A DNA stretch of 19,701 bases from Bacteroidales bacterium (lineage in GTDB: Bacteria; Bacteroidota; Bacteroidia; Bacteroidales; UBA932), in the NCBI GenBank assembly GCA_017429885.1, contig JAFROA010000213.1, positions 1 through 19,701 on the forward strand, read 5' to 3'. This document shows, piece by piece, positions 7,769 to 15,800 of this stretch. The number at the start of each line of letters is the position of its first letter. The stretch's first letter is position 1. The translations under genes were made by a program, and so were the position numbers. Under the pieces are notes generated by a model. That model was given only the letters and a program-made list of their open reading frames with translations. It did not search any database and had not been told where the DNA came from.

Positions 7769-10464
7769 CAGCGTCTTCTGGAACCTCCTCTGGATCCACC
7801 CCGTGACCCTCCACCTGACGACAGTCCGGAGCTGGTCGTGACTCTGTGATTCTCCGTTGGCTGTAGATAGAACGGCCAATACACGCCGAATTTCAATGCC
7901 CTCTGGGTCCTGATGTAGGTGTGGGCGCTGAAGTAATCGAATTTCTCCATAGGCCATCCCTGACCGACATTCTCCACTTTCACGAACACACAAGCCCGTT
8001 TCCATTGCACGTTCACGAAAGCGTCAATGACGGGACCGTTGGTGTACTGTTCCTTCTTTTGGTTGTAGAAGACACCCACGGCAGGGTTCCAAGCGGCGGA
8101 GAAATACTTGGTGTTATACCAGACATCACCTCCGAGCTGCATCCTCATAGTGCCGCCTGAGATGTCGAATTGCAGGTACAGCCGGGAGTTGGCGGCGAGA
8201 GTCGGGACAGGAACCACATCCTGGTTGGAAGACACCTGGAACAGTATCCTGTTGTCCAAGTGGAGAGGACCGAACGCGAAATCCTTGTTAAGAGCGGCGC
8301 TGAGCACGCTCATAGGTTTGGTGTTCTGCCTGACAACCGCCAGCGAGTCGAAATAGATATTACCGTCAAGGAGGGCGTATCCCACCTCGGCGGAGACTTT
8401 CCATCTGGGGATGTCCAACTTCGCCTGGAGCTTGGTCGTGGAGGTTTTGCCGAAATCATTATCCCACTTGAAGTGGTTGGAGAAGAAATGGTTGTGGTAG
8501 TGCTCGGGCTCCTTTATCGATGTCTCGAACCTCAAGTTGAGGTTGACCGGGCTCTTGCGTGCCCTGCGGAAAGGATGTAAGGAGAACAACACATTGCCCC
8601 TCAATGACAGGTCGTTCATCTCGCTTCCGAGGAACACGTAGTCTCCTGTGGCATCCCAGTGAATATAATCCCTTAGTTGCCCTTCCACTCCGGCATAGAC
8701 GAATGTGGAATTCCAGATGGTGTTGGTGTTGCCTTTCAGGAAGGTGGGGTCGAAGTCGTACCAGTTGGTGATCCTGTTCCCGATACCTCCGTTCAATTTC
8801 GACACTATGGCATCCTCTGACCATGGCTGGAGACGTATGAACAGCCTGTTCTCCAGTTTCGACACCCTTACGGAATCGTAGGAGTTGGTCGGATTGTAAA
8901 GGAAGGAGTTGTTATAGAATTGTCTTCCGATCTTGTCTGTGGAGGATATCTGGTCGTTATATCTCTTGCGGAACACGGAATACTCGGTGCTGTGACCGAT
9001 GAAGGCGGTCGTGATGTTGTCCGTGTCGAAAGTGTCAGCCGCCGCACGCTCCGCCGCGGCGAGCTCGACAAGGCTGTCTACCACCGCTATCATGGCGGAG
9101 TCCCCGGACGCTAGTATCCTCTCCTTATAGGCCTTGTTCCTTTTGTTCTCCTGGATTCTCGTTATGAATGTGAACGGGATCCTGTATTGCTGGTCGAGGA
9201 AGAATGTCTTCCTGAGGATATTGCTGGAAGCGTTGGTGAGGTGGACGGAATATTCCCTGGCGTCCAAGGTCGTGTCCCTTACCATGGTGTTGTCAGTGAT
9301 TCCTCCGTTCTCACTTCTGGTTATCCTGTTGTTGATGTAACCGGCGTGCATGAGGTATTTCTTCCCCGTATAGTTCAAAGACAGCGATAGGGTCTTGTTG
9401 GCGGTGGCCTCATTCTGCACTATACCCTTGCCGCCAAACCTATTATACTCCAGCGTGTAATTGAGAGCGGGGAAAAGGTTCTGGCTGGTGAGAATATGGA
9501 GGTTGTCAGATTCCTTCTGCGAGTTGGCGAATAATGTTCCGGTATACGACAATTCTGTGTAGGCGGTCTTGGTGTTGTAGAACGGCAATGTCTTGGCCGA
9601 GTAGGTCCATGACTCATACGGCTGGTAGAAAGAGACCCCGTTCTCACTCGTCCTGTTGAAATAGTTATAGTACTGAAGGGCTGAACCGGCCACGCCCAGC
9701 CAGGAGGCGTTGACGTCCTTCCTGTAGAATGGATAGTCGTGGAACCGGAAATTGGCCGTCGTGTCCGGGATTTTCACGTTCATCTTATGGAACTCCCTTT
9801 CGTGAGTCCATTGCACGATCCTCTTGTACAGCATGGAGTCAGGCAGCGCGAAGGTCTCCAAGATCCTTGGGGTGTTCTCCCGGATACTGTCCCTTACCTG
9901 TGCGATACTATCCTTGATGGCTTGGACGCTGTCCGCCAGATGCCTTTTCACCTTCTCTTTTTGAGCTATATCGTATTTTTTCCGGTCGGTCTTTGAAAGC
10001 CCTGCGTACCATGCGTCAAACTCCGCTTTCTTCCTTGCCTTATACTCCAGGTTATACAAAGAATCGAGGATAGGCCAGTCAATGGAGTCTCCGGCTTGTT
10101 TCAAAGAGTCGCTCACTATGCTGTGAACCAGCGAGTCAATGATGGCGACATAATATTTGTACCGGAAAGGGTCGATGTCTTTAAGTGAGTCAGGAGGGAA
10201 GATGGAATCCCTTGCCGTGACAAGCGGTACGGTGTCAATGGGTTCCAGGAAAAGTGAAGTGTTATATTCGGCGTTGGAGGCTGATTGTCTTTTCATGAAG
10301 ATGTTCCGGTAGCGGATTGTGTCAGGCTTCTGAGGCTTCTCAGCTGACACGAAACCATACCCGGGATCTCCAGAAGACGGATGAACACCCATGCTTACAG
10401 CGTGCGTTGAGATGACGCACACCACCAGCAACGGGAACCATATTCTTTTAAGAACCTCTCTCAT
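7768..10464 (-). CDS. Putative outer-membrane porin (Bacteroidetes Porin_10-like)
   Basis: The 898-residue protein has a signal peptide (about 1-24), a charged N-terminal region up to about 230 with many DS dipeptides (e.g. ADSVQAIKDSIAQVRDSI) and likely helical structure, then a long stretch of alternating aromatic/polar strands up to about 875 (e.g. TAYTELSYTGTLFANSQ, KALKFGVYWPFYL-type ending RALKFGVYWPFYLQP). That pattern fits an outer-membrane beta-barrel of the Bacteroidetes putative-porin family. Unlike a classical barrel it does not end in an aromatic residue but in a Ser/Gly/Arg tail with SRGG repeats. It is preceded by a near-perfect Bacteroides promoter and coupled to the transglycosylase gene. 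Transported solute is unknown. Product class is likely; details of the barrel are inferred. Confidence 0.75.
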   Translation of the reverse strand: MREVLKRIWFPLLVVCVISTHAVSMGVHPSSGDPGYGFVSAEKPQKPDTIRYRNIFMKRQSASNAEYNTSLFLEPIDTVPLVTARDSIFPPDSLKDIDPFRYKYYVAIIDSLVHSIVSDSLKQAGDSIDWPILDSLYNLEYKARKKAEFDAWYAGLSKTDRKKYDIAQKEKVKRHLADSVQAIKDSIAQVRDSIRENTPRILETFALPDSMLYKRIVQWTHEREFHKMNVKIPDTTANFRFHDYPFYRKDVNASWLGVAGSALQYYNYFNRTSENGVSFYQPYESWTYSAKTLPFYNTKTAYTELSYTGTLFANSQKESDNLHILTSQNLFPALNYTLEYNRFGGKGIVQNEATANKTLSLSLNYTGKKYLMHAGYINNRITRSENGGITDNTMVRDTTLDAREYSVHLTNASSNILRKTFFLDQQYRIPFTFITRIQENKRNKAYKERILASGDSAMIAVVDSLVELAAAERAAADTFDTDNITTAFIGHSTEYSVFRKRYNDQISSTDKIGRQFYNNSFLYNPTNSYDSVRVSKLENRLFIRLQPWSEDAIVSKLNGGIGNRITNWYDFDPTFLKGNTNTIWNSTFVYAGVEGQLRDYIHWDATGDYVFLGSEMNDLSLRGNVLFSLHPFRRARKSPVNLNLRFETSIKEPEHYHNHFFSNHFKWDNDFGKTSTTKLQAKLDIPRWKVSAEVGYALLDGNIYFDSLAVVRQNTKPMSVLSAALNKDFAFGPLHLDNRILFQVSSNQDVVPVPTLAANSRLYLQFDISGGTMRMQLGGDVWYNTKYFSAAWNPAVGVFYNQKKEQYTNGPVIDAFVNVQWKRACVFVKVENVGQGWPMEKFDYFSAHTYIRTQRALKFGVYWPFYLQPTENHRVTTSSGLSSGGGSRGGSRGGSRRR
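7771..7815 (-). repeat. In-gene triplet repeat encoding the GGS-RGGS-RGGS-RRR tail of the porin
   Basis: The last 15 codons of the porin encode three consecutive GGSR units followed by Arg-Arg. Codons vary between units (for Arg CGG, AGA, AGA; for Ser TCA, TCC, TCC), so the peptide repeat is clearer than the DNA repeat. Confidence 0.65.
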
Positions 10465-10486
10465 GCGGGAAAGACGTATAATCCCA

Positions 10487-10518
10487 CAAATTTACGCTTT
10501 TTCCCTTTCTCCAACAAA
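10487..10518 (-). promoter_or_regulatory. Bacteroides-type sigma-ABfr promoter of the porin/transglycosylase operon
   Basis: On the minus strand TTTG (10518-10515) is followed by a 20-bp spacer and TAAATTTG (10494-10487), a full match to the known Bacteroidetes promoter consensus TTTG / TAnnTTTG. Transcription would begin near 10480, leaving a leader of about 15 nt before the porin ATG at 10464. The divergent branching-enzyme gene on the other side of these 104 intergenic bases shows no comparably good promoter. Confidence 0.7.
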
Positions 10519-10568
10519 TCCCGAGCCGTGATATCTGATGTCAATTATTTTTCGTATATTGTAAAACT

Positions 10569-12548
10569 ATGAGAAAAATGAAGAAAATATATAAGACTGA
10601 TCCATGGCTCGAGCCCTACAAGGAGGCCATCGAGGCTCGTCATGAAAGGATCCTCAAGGCTCGTTCGAGGATTGTGCCTGAAAAGGCTTCAAGCCTTTCA
10701 GAAGGTGTGAACAACCATCTCTACTACGGACTTCACAAAGAGCCTGACGGGTCTTGGGTTATCAGGGAGTGGGCTCCTAACGCCTCAAGGTTATATCTTA
10801 TCGGGGAGTTCAATAATTGGAAGCGCGCTTCGGCGTATGAGTTCAAGGTCGCCGGTGCCGGTAATTGGGAACTCCGTCTCGACAGCATGTTCCTTTCCCA
10901 CGGGGAATTGTACAAACTGTTCATAGAGTGGCCAGGTGGAGGTGGTGAGAGGATTCCGGCATATTGCCGAAGGCTTGTCCAGGATCCAACCACCAAGGTT
11001 TTCTGCGCCCAGGTCTGGGATCCCGAGCCTTTTGAGTGGAAGCACGATAAAGTGCTGAGAAGGCCGCATCCTCTTATCTACGAGTGTCATATCGGAATGA
11101 GTTCCGAAGAGCCTAAGGTGTCTACCTTCAATGAGTTCCGTAAAGATGTCTTGCCTCGCGTGAAGAGCTTGGGCTATGACACCATTCAGATTATGGCTTT
11201 GCAGGAGCATCCATATTACGGCTCTTTCGGCTATCAGGTCTCCAATTTCTTCGCGTTGAGTTCCCGCTTCGGCACTCCTGAGGAGTTCAAGGAACTGGTC
11301 GACACAGCCCATGGGATGGGTATAGCGGTGGTGATGGACATCGTCCATTCCCACAGCGTGGACAATGAGGCCGAGGGGCTTGGACTCTTTGACGGACGGG
11401 AGGACCTCTACTTCTACCAGGGCCCACAGGGACGGCATCCCGCTTGGGGATCACGTTGCTTTGACTACGGGAAGGATGAGGTCGTGAGGTTCCTGCTCTC
11501 AAATTGCAAGTTCTGGCTTGAGGAATACCACCTTGACGGATTCCGTTTCGACGGGGTGACCAGCATGTTGTATTGGGATCATGGGCTGGGCAAGGATTTC
11601 GGTGATTACGCGCTTTACTTTGATTCAGGGGTGGACGAGAACGCTGTGGCTTATCTCGCTCTCGCCAATATGCTGATAAAGGAAATCAAGCCGGAGGCTA
11701 TCACGATAGCCGAGGATGTCAGCGGAATGGCTGGCCTGGCGGCCCCGTTCGATGCCGGTGGAGTGGGATTTGATTTCAGGATGGCCATGGGAATCGCAGA
11801 CCATTGGATCAAGTGGATCAAGGAGAAATCTGACGAGCAGTGGAGTCCGGGTGAGATCTGGTATGAGCTGACCAACAAGCGTTCCGACGAGAAGACTATC
11901 AGTTACGCTGAGTGCCATGACCAGGCCCTGGTCGGTGACAAGACTATAATATTCCGCCTTATCGACAAGGAGATGTATTTTTCGATGGATAAAGGCTCAA
12001 AGAATTTGCTTGTTGACCGGGGAATCGCCCTTCATAAACTGATCAGGCTTGCCACTCTGGGCACAGCGGGGGACGGTTATCTCAATTTCATGGGCAACGA
12101 GTTCGGTCATCCCGAGTGGATAGATTTCCCTAGGGAAGGTAATGGATGGAGCTTCGCTCATGCGAGGAGGCTTTGGTCGATCGCGGACAACGATACCCTT
12201 CGCTATGGTTGCTTGAGAGAGTTCGACAAAGCAATGATAAGCCTTGCCAAACGTTATGGCTTCCTGTCCGTCAGACCTGAGCTTATCAGGGCGGATGAGG
12301 AAAAGAAAATCTTGATATTCAAGCGTAAAAACCTTATCTTCGCGGTGAATTTCAACCCGGTGGATTCTTTCACCGATTATGGCTTCCAAGCGTCCCCGGG
12401 CAAGTATGTGAAAGTGCTGGATTCCGACGATGAGAGGTTCGACGGGTTCTCGCGGCTTGCCGCTGACTCGGAACATTTCACCATCGACGGTGTCTTGAGC
12501 GTTTATTTGCCGAGTCGTTGCGCACTCGTGCTGAAATATGAAGAATAG
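10569..12548 (+). CDS. glgB: 1,4-alpha-glucan branching enzyme, GH13, eukaryotic GBE1-like type
   Basis: The 659-residue cytoplasmic enzyme cuts alpha-1,4 chains and reattaches them by alpha-1,6 bonds during glycogen synthesis. A CBM48-type domain lies near 50-150 (REWAPNASRLYLIGEFNNW), followed by the GH13 barrel. Region I is VMDIVHSHS; the nucleophile is Asp328 in DGFRFDGVTSM, the acid/base Glu382 in ITIAEDVSGM, and the third acid Asp451 in ECHDQALVGD. DPWLEPY at the N-terminus, the phrase LNFMGNEFGHPEWIDFPR, and the lack of a long extra N-terminal domain resemble human/yeast GBE (GH13_8) rather than E. coli GlgB. The start is ATG 10569, with a second in-frame ATG at 10578 equally possible. 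It is the first gene of the glucan operon; the next gene begins 12 bp later. Confidence 0.93.
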   Translation: MRKMKKIYKTDPWLEPYKEAIEARHERILKARSRIVPEKASSLSEGVNNHLYYGLHKEPDGSWVIREWAPNASRLYLIGEFNNWKRASAYEFKVAGAGNWELRLDSMFLSHGELYKLFIEWPGGGGERIPAYCRRLVQDPTTKVFCAQVWDPEPFEWKHDKVLRRPHPLIYECHIGMSSEEPKVSTFNEFRKDVLPRVKSLGYDTIQIMALQEHPYYGSFGYQVSNFFALSSRFGTPEEFKELVDTAHGMGIAVVMDIVHSHSVDNEAEGLGLFDGREDLYFYQGPQGRHPAWGSRCFDYGKDEVVRFLLSNCKFWLEEYHLDGFRFDGVTSMLYWDHGLGKDFGDYALYFDSGVDENAVAYLALANMLIKEIKPEAITIAEDVSGMAGLAAPFDAGGVGFDFRMAMGIADHWIKWIKEKSDEQWSPGEIWYELTNKRSDEKTISYAECHDQALVGDKTIIFRLIDKEMYFSMDKGSKNLLVDRGIALHKLIRLATLGTAGDGYLNFMGNEFGHPEWIDFPREGNGWSFAHARRLWSIADNDTLRYGCLREFDKAMISLAKRYGFLSVRPELIRADEEKKILIFKRKNLIFAVNFNPVDSFTDYGFQASPGKYVKVLDSDDERFDGFSRLAADSEHFTIDGVLSVYLPSRCALVLKYEE

Positions 12549-12560
12549 TTAAATATAATT

Positions 12561-14501
12561 ATGGCTTTTTTGAAATTCAACAAGTCCGAGCTGGTCAATC
12601 TCTCATATTCATTGAAAAGGGAGATCATCAGCGCCAACAAGACTGGAGCCTATTGCAACACTTCCATAGTCACTTGCAACACCAGGCGTTACCATGGTCT
12701 TCTGGCGGTCCCGGTGGACAAGTTCGGAGGTAGGAAGCACCTGCTGCTCTCCTCGATGGATGAGAGCCTTGTGCTGAACGGCAAGCAGTTCAATCTGGGC
12801 ATACACTGCTATGGCGACATTTATGAGCCCAGGGGCCACAAGTACATCATCGATTTCGAAGCCGACCCGGTGCCGAAAGTCACCTACAAGGTCGGAGGGA
12901 TGGTATTGACAAAGACAATACTTCTCGTTCCTGACGCCGATCAGGTGATGGTCCGCTATGACCTCCTCAATGCTCCGGCCAAAGTCAAACTGTTGCTCAC
13001 TCCTTTCCTGGCGTTCAGGGATATACATGCGTTGACTTTCGAGAACCCCTCTGCACGTCAGCAGGGTTGGGAGGTCGCGAACGGTATGGCCTGGAATCTC
13101 TACGACGGTTTCCCGGACTTGAATATCCAGTTCAACACCAAGGAGGCTGTGTTTGTCTCAACACCGTGCTGGTACAAAGGAGTCACCTACTCCGATGAGT
13201 ACAGGCGCGGTTTTGATTGCCGTGAGGACTTGTATGTTCCCGGACATTTCGAGGTTGTGATGAAGGAAGGAGACGCTATCGTGTTCTCCGCCTCGGTCTC
13301 TGAGGTTGTCCCCACTGGACTGAAACGCCATTTCGACGCGTTAGTGGCAAAGGCTCCAGAGATCACCTCTTTCCACGACCAGCTTGTCCATTGCGCGGAC
13401 CTGCTCATCCAGGACAGGAACGGCAAGAAGAAGGTCACGGCGGGATTCTCATGGATGTACACAGGCCTGTTGAGAGAGACCTTGATGGCTGCTCCCGGCC
13501 TGACGCTCTTCGCTGCCGGTGATAAGGCGTCTTTTGAGGAAATACTTGATAATCTGATAGCTGACGAGCAGGAAAGGCTCTTCCACAAGACAACTCAGGT
13601 TGAGGCTCCGCTCCGGTTGGCTGCCGCTCTCAGGCAATATATCGAGATCGGTGGCAGCGGGAAGCATATTTGGAACAAGTATGGTTCTGTGGTCAAGGGT
13701 ATTCTTGAGAGCTATCTCCCTGGAAGAAGGGTTGAGGTGACTATGCATCCCAACGGGCTTCTATGGGCCCAGCTCGAAGGATGGGCTCTTTCTTGGATGA
13801 ACGCCTACATTGACGGTCGCCCGGTCACGGAAAGAGCTGGATATCAGGTCGAGACGAACGCTCTCTGGTATCATTCCATCGCTTTCGCCCTCGAGATGGA
13901 GCGGAAATACGGCAATCCTGACGGCGATTTCGTCAGGGAGTGGTCGAAAATCAAGGCTTTGGTCAAAGAGAATTTCCAACCCATGTTCTGGAACGCCAGG
14001 GCCGGGTATCTCGCCGACTATGTCGATAATGCGGGACAGCATCTTGAGGTGCGGCCGAATATGATTTACGCGATTGTCGAGGAGGATATGCCGGTTGATC
14101 CCGAAGTGGCCTCTTCGATTCTCCATGTGATTGACAATGAACTGGTGACAAGGCGCGGTATCCGCACGCTCTCCCCCAGGAGCGTGGATTACAAGGGTGT
14201 TTACGAAGGATCACAGCATGAGAGGGATCTGGCTTACCATGGAGGAAGCACCAGGGTTTATCTGCTCGCCCCTTACATCTGGTCTGGTTTCAGGTTCAAA
14301 GGTCAGTCTTTTGTCAAGAAGGCCGAGTGGTTGGTTGAGGGATTCTACGAGGATCTTAATAAACATGGCGTCGGAGCCTTCTCAGAGCTATACGACGGAG
14401 ATCCGCCCCATGAGCCACATGGAGCGATATCATCCGCTCTAAGTACCGCGGCTCTGCTGATGGCCGATTACGCTATCTCAAAATTCAGGAAGGAGGAATA
14501 A
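12561..14501 (+). CDS. Glycogen debranching enzyme-like protein (amylo-alpha-1,6-glucosidase family)
   Basis: The 646-residue protein has the two-part bacterial GDE layout: an N-terminal beta-rich domain (about 10-270, with NTRRYHGLLAVP at 40-51) and a C-terminal alpha/alpha barrel (about 280-640). The family removes alpha-1,6 branch stubs from glycogen. NALWYHSIAF (433-442) and FSELYDGDPPHEPHGAISSA (607-626, with the probable catalytic base Glu609) support the assignment. Several expected active-site motifs differ: GFSWMYTGLLRETLMAAPGL (295-314) replaces the usual GYPWF..WGRDT..LPGL, SWMNA (411-415) replaces TWMDA, and YHGGSTRVYLL (559-569) replaces YH.GTVWPWL. Activity or specificity may be altered; the Asn may be usual in Bacteroidetes members. 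It lies inside the operon, 12 bp after the branching enzyme and 3 bp before the GT4 gene. Confidence 0.82.
   Translation: MAFLKFNKSELVNLSYSLKREIISANKTGAYCNTSIVTCNTRRYHGLLAVPVDKFGGRKHLLLSSMDESLVLNGKQFNLGIHCYGDIYEPRGHKYIIDFEADPVPKVTYKVGGMVLTKTILLVPDADQVMVRYDLLNAPAKVKLLLTPFLAFRDIHALTFENPSARQQGWEVANGMAWNLYDGFPDLNIQFNTKEAVFVSTPCWYKGVTYSDEYRRGFDCREDLYVPGHFEVVMKEGDAIVFSASVSEVVPTGLKRHFDALVAKAPEITSFHDQLVHCADLLIQDRNGKKKVTAGFSWMYTGLLRETLMAAPGLTLFAAGDKASFEEILDNLIADEQERLFHKTTQVEAPLRLAAALRQYIEIGGSGKHIWNKYGSVVKGILESYLPGRRVEVTMHPNGLLWAQLEGWALSWMNAYIDGRPVTERAGYQVETNALWYHSIAFALEMERKYGNPDGDFVREWSKIKALVKENFQPMFWNARAGYLADYVDNAGQHLEVRPNMIYAIVEEDMPVDPEVASSILHVIDNELVTRRGIRTLSPRSVDYKGVYEGSQHERDLAYHGGSTRVYLLAPYIWSGFRFKGQSFVKKAEWLVEGFYEDLNKHGVGAFSELYDGDPPHEPHGAISSALSTAALLMADYAISKFRKEE
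14491..14496 (+). promoter_or_regulatory. Strong Shine-Dalgarno AGGAGG before the GT4 gene
   Basis: AGGAGG lies 8 nt before the ATG at 14505 and within the last codons of the debranching gene. It fixes the GT4 start. Perfect Shine-Dalgarno sequences are uncommon in Bacteroidota, and I see none at the other starts in this operon; this one may also simply reflect the Arg-Lys-Glu-Glu codons it overlaps. Confidence 0.5.
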
Positions 14502-14504
14502 GCC

Positions 14505-15794
14505 ATGAGAGTTCTGATGTTCGGTTGGGAGTTCCCTCCCCATATCGCCGGAGGTCTGGGCACGGCGTGTTACGGTATAGTTAAAGGTCTCGTTGAGAAT
14601 GGTGTAGAGACGCTTTTCGTCATGCCTTCCGCCTCGGGAGATGAGGATGGAAGTGTGGCTACCATCATCAACGCGAGCGATGTCCCCGTGATGAGTGTGG
14701 CTTCCTCTGTCGACGAGTTCCTTGATAAGGTCCGGTTTGTGAGGGTGGGATCCAACATGATTCCCTACACCAATCCGGACGAGTTCTATGAGTTGGTGGA
14801 GGCTGAGAAGCGTCATCGCGATGTCTCCGAGGACAAGATTTACGGGTCAAAGTACCGTTTTTCCGGGAAATATGGCTCCAACCTGCTTGAGGAAGTCGCC
14901 CGCTACGCTATGGTAGGAGGCACGATAGCGGTGGAGCACAAGGATGAGTTCGATGTCATCCACGCCCACGATTGGCTCACCTATCTCGCTGGAATAGCCG
15001 CGAAAGAATTGACGGGCAAGCCTTTGGTTGTCCATGTCCATGCCACGTCCTTCGACCGTGGAACTGAGGACATGATCGATTCCCGCGTCTATAGTATTGA
15101 GAAACGGGGCATGGAGGCTGCCGACAAGGTCATTGCCGTGAGCGACCTCACCAGGAATATTGTCATTAACAAATACGGCATATCCCCGGACAAGGTGGTC
15201 ACTGTCCATAACGCTGTGGATTTCAGCGGCAGGGAGAATCTCCAGATAGAGAGGGGAGTCAAGGACAAAGTGGTCACCTTCCTCGGTAGAATCACTTTCC
15301 AGAAAGGCCCCGAGTACTTTATCGAGGCGGCCGCCAAGGTTTTGAAAAGGACCACGGGGGTACGTTTTGTGATGGCCGGTAGCGGAGACATGATGAATCG
15401 ATGCATCCGCCATGCCGCCCGTCTGGGAATATCTGACCGCTTCCATTTCACCGGGTTCCTTCGCGGGACCGATGTCCAGAAGATGTTCGCCCTATCGGAC
15501 GTCTACATCATGCCTTCCGTCTCCGAGCCATTCGGTATTTCCCCGCTCGAGGCTATGAGAAGCAATGTCCCTTCCATTATCTCCAATCAGTCAGGTGCGG
15601 CCGAGGTGCTTAAATACGCCTTCAAAGTTGACTTTTGGGATGTTGACGCCATGGCGGACGACATCTATGCGTTGCTGAACTATCCCGCCCTCGCCAATTT
15701 CGCCGCCAAGGAGGGATACGAAGAGGTGAACCGCTTGAAGTGGAACCATGCCGCGGCGAAGATGAAGAAAGTATATGAATCTGTCATTAAATAA
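14505..15794 (+). CDS. GT4-type (GT-B fold) glycosyltransferase, glycogen-operon member
   Basis: The 429-residue cytoplasmic enzyme has both halves of a GT-B fold. The N-terminal part carries WEFPPHIAGGLGTACYGI (8-25), the Gly-rich loop seen in starch synthases and GT4 enzymes, and HAHDWLTYLAG (153-163). The C-terminal part carries GRITFQKGPEYFIEA (261-275) and the E-x7-E motif SEPFGISPLEAM (340-351, Glu341 and Glu349) that binds the nucleotide sugar. Its place between debranching enzyme and GH57 suggests a role in glucan synthesis or priming. It lacks the KTGGL start of classical bacterial GlgA, so I do not name it glgA. It begins 3 bp after the previous stop with a strong ribosome site. Confidence 0.85.
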   Translation: MRVLMFGWEFPPHIAGGLGTACYGIVKGLVENGVETLFVMPSASGDEDGSVATIINASDVPVMSVASSVDEFLDKVRFVRVGSNMIPYTNPDEFYELVEAEKRHRDVSEDKIYGSKYRFSGKYGSNLLEEVARYAMVGGTIAVEHKDEFDVIHAHDWLTYLAGIAAKELTGKPLVVHVHATSFDRGTEDMIDSRVYSIEKRGMEAADKVIAVSDLTRNIVINKYGISPDKVVTVHNAVDFSGRENLQIERGVKDKVVTFLGRITFQKGPEYFIEAAAKVLKRTTGVRFVMAGSGDMMNRCIRHAARLGISDRFHFTGFLRGTDVQKMFALSDVYIMPSVSEPFGISPLEAMRSNVPSIISNQSGAAEVLKYAFKVDFWDVDAMADDIYALLNYPALANFAAKEGYEEVNRLKWNHAAAKMKKVYESVIK

Positions 15795-15800
15795 CCAGCC

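Noticed and set aside
7769..8005. Upstream extension of the transglycosylase frame to 8005
   Set aside because: It lies wholly inside the porin gene, and the ATG at 7768 directly precedes a signal peptide and overlaps the porin stop in the usual coupled manner.
14505..15794. Naming the GT4 gene glgA (ADP-glucose glycogen synthase)
   Set aside because: The characteristic KTGGL region and GT5 length are not present; motifs fit GT4 better.
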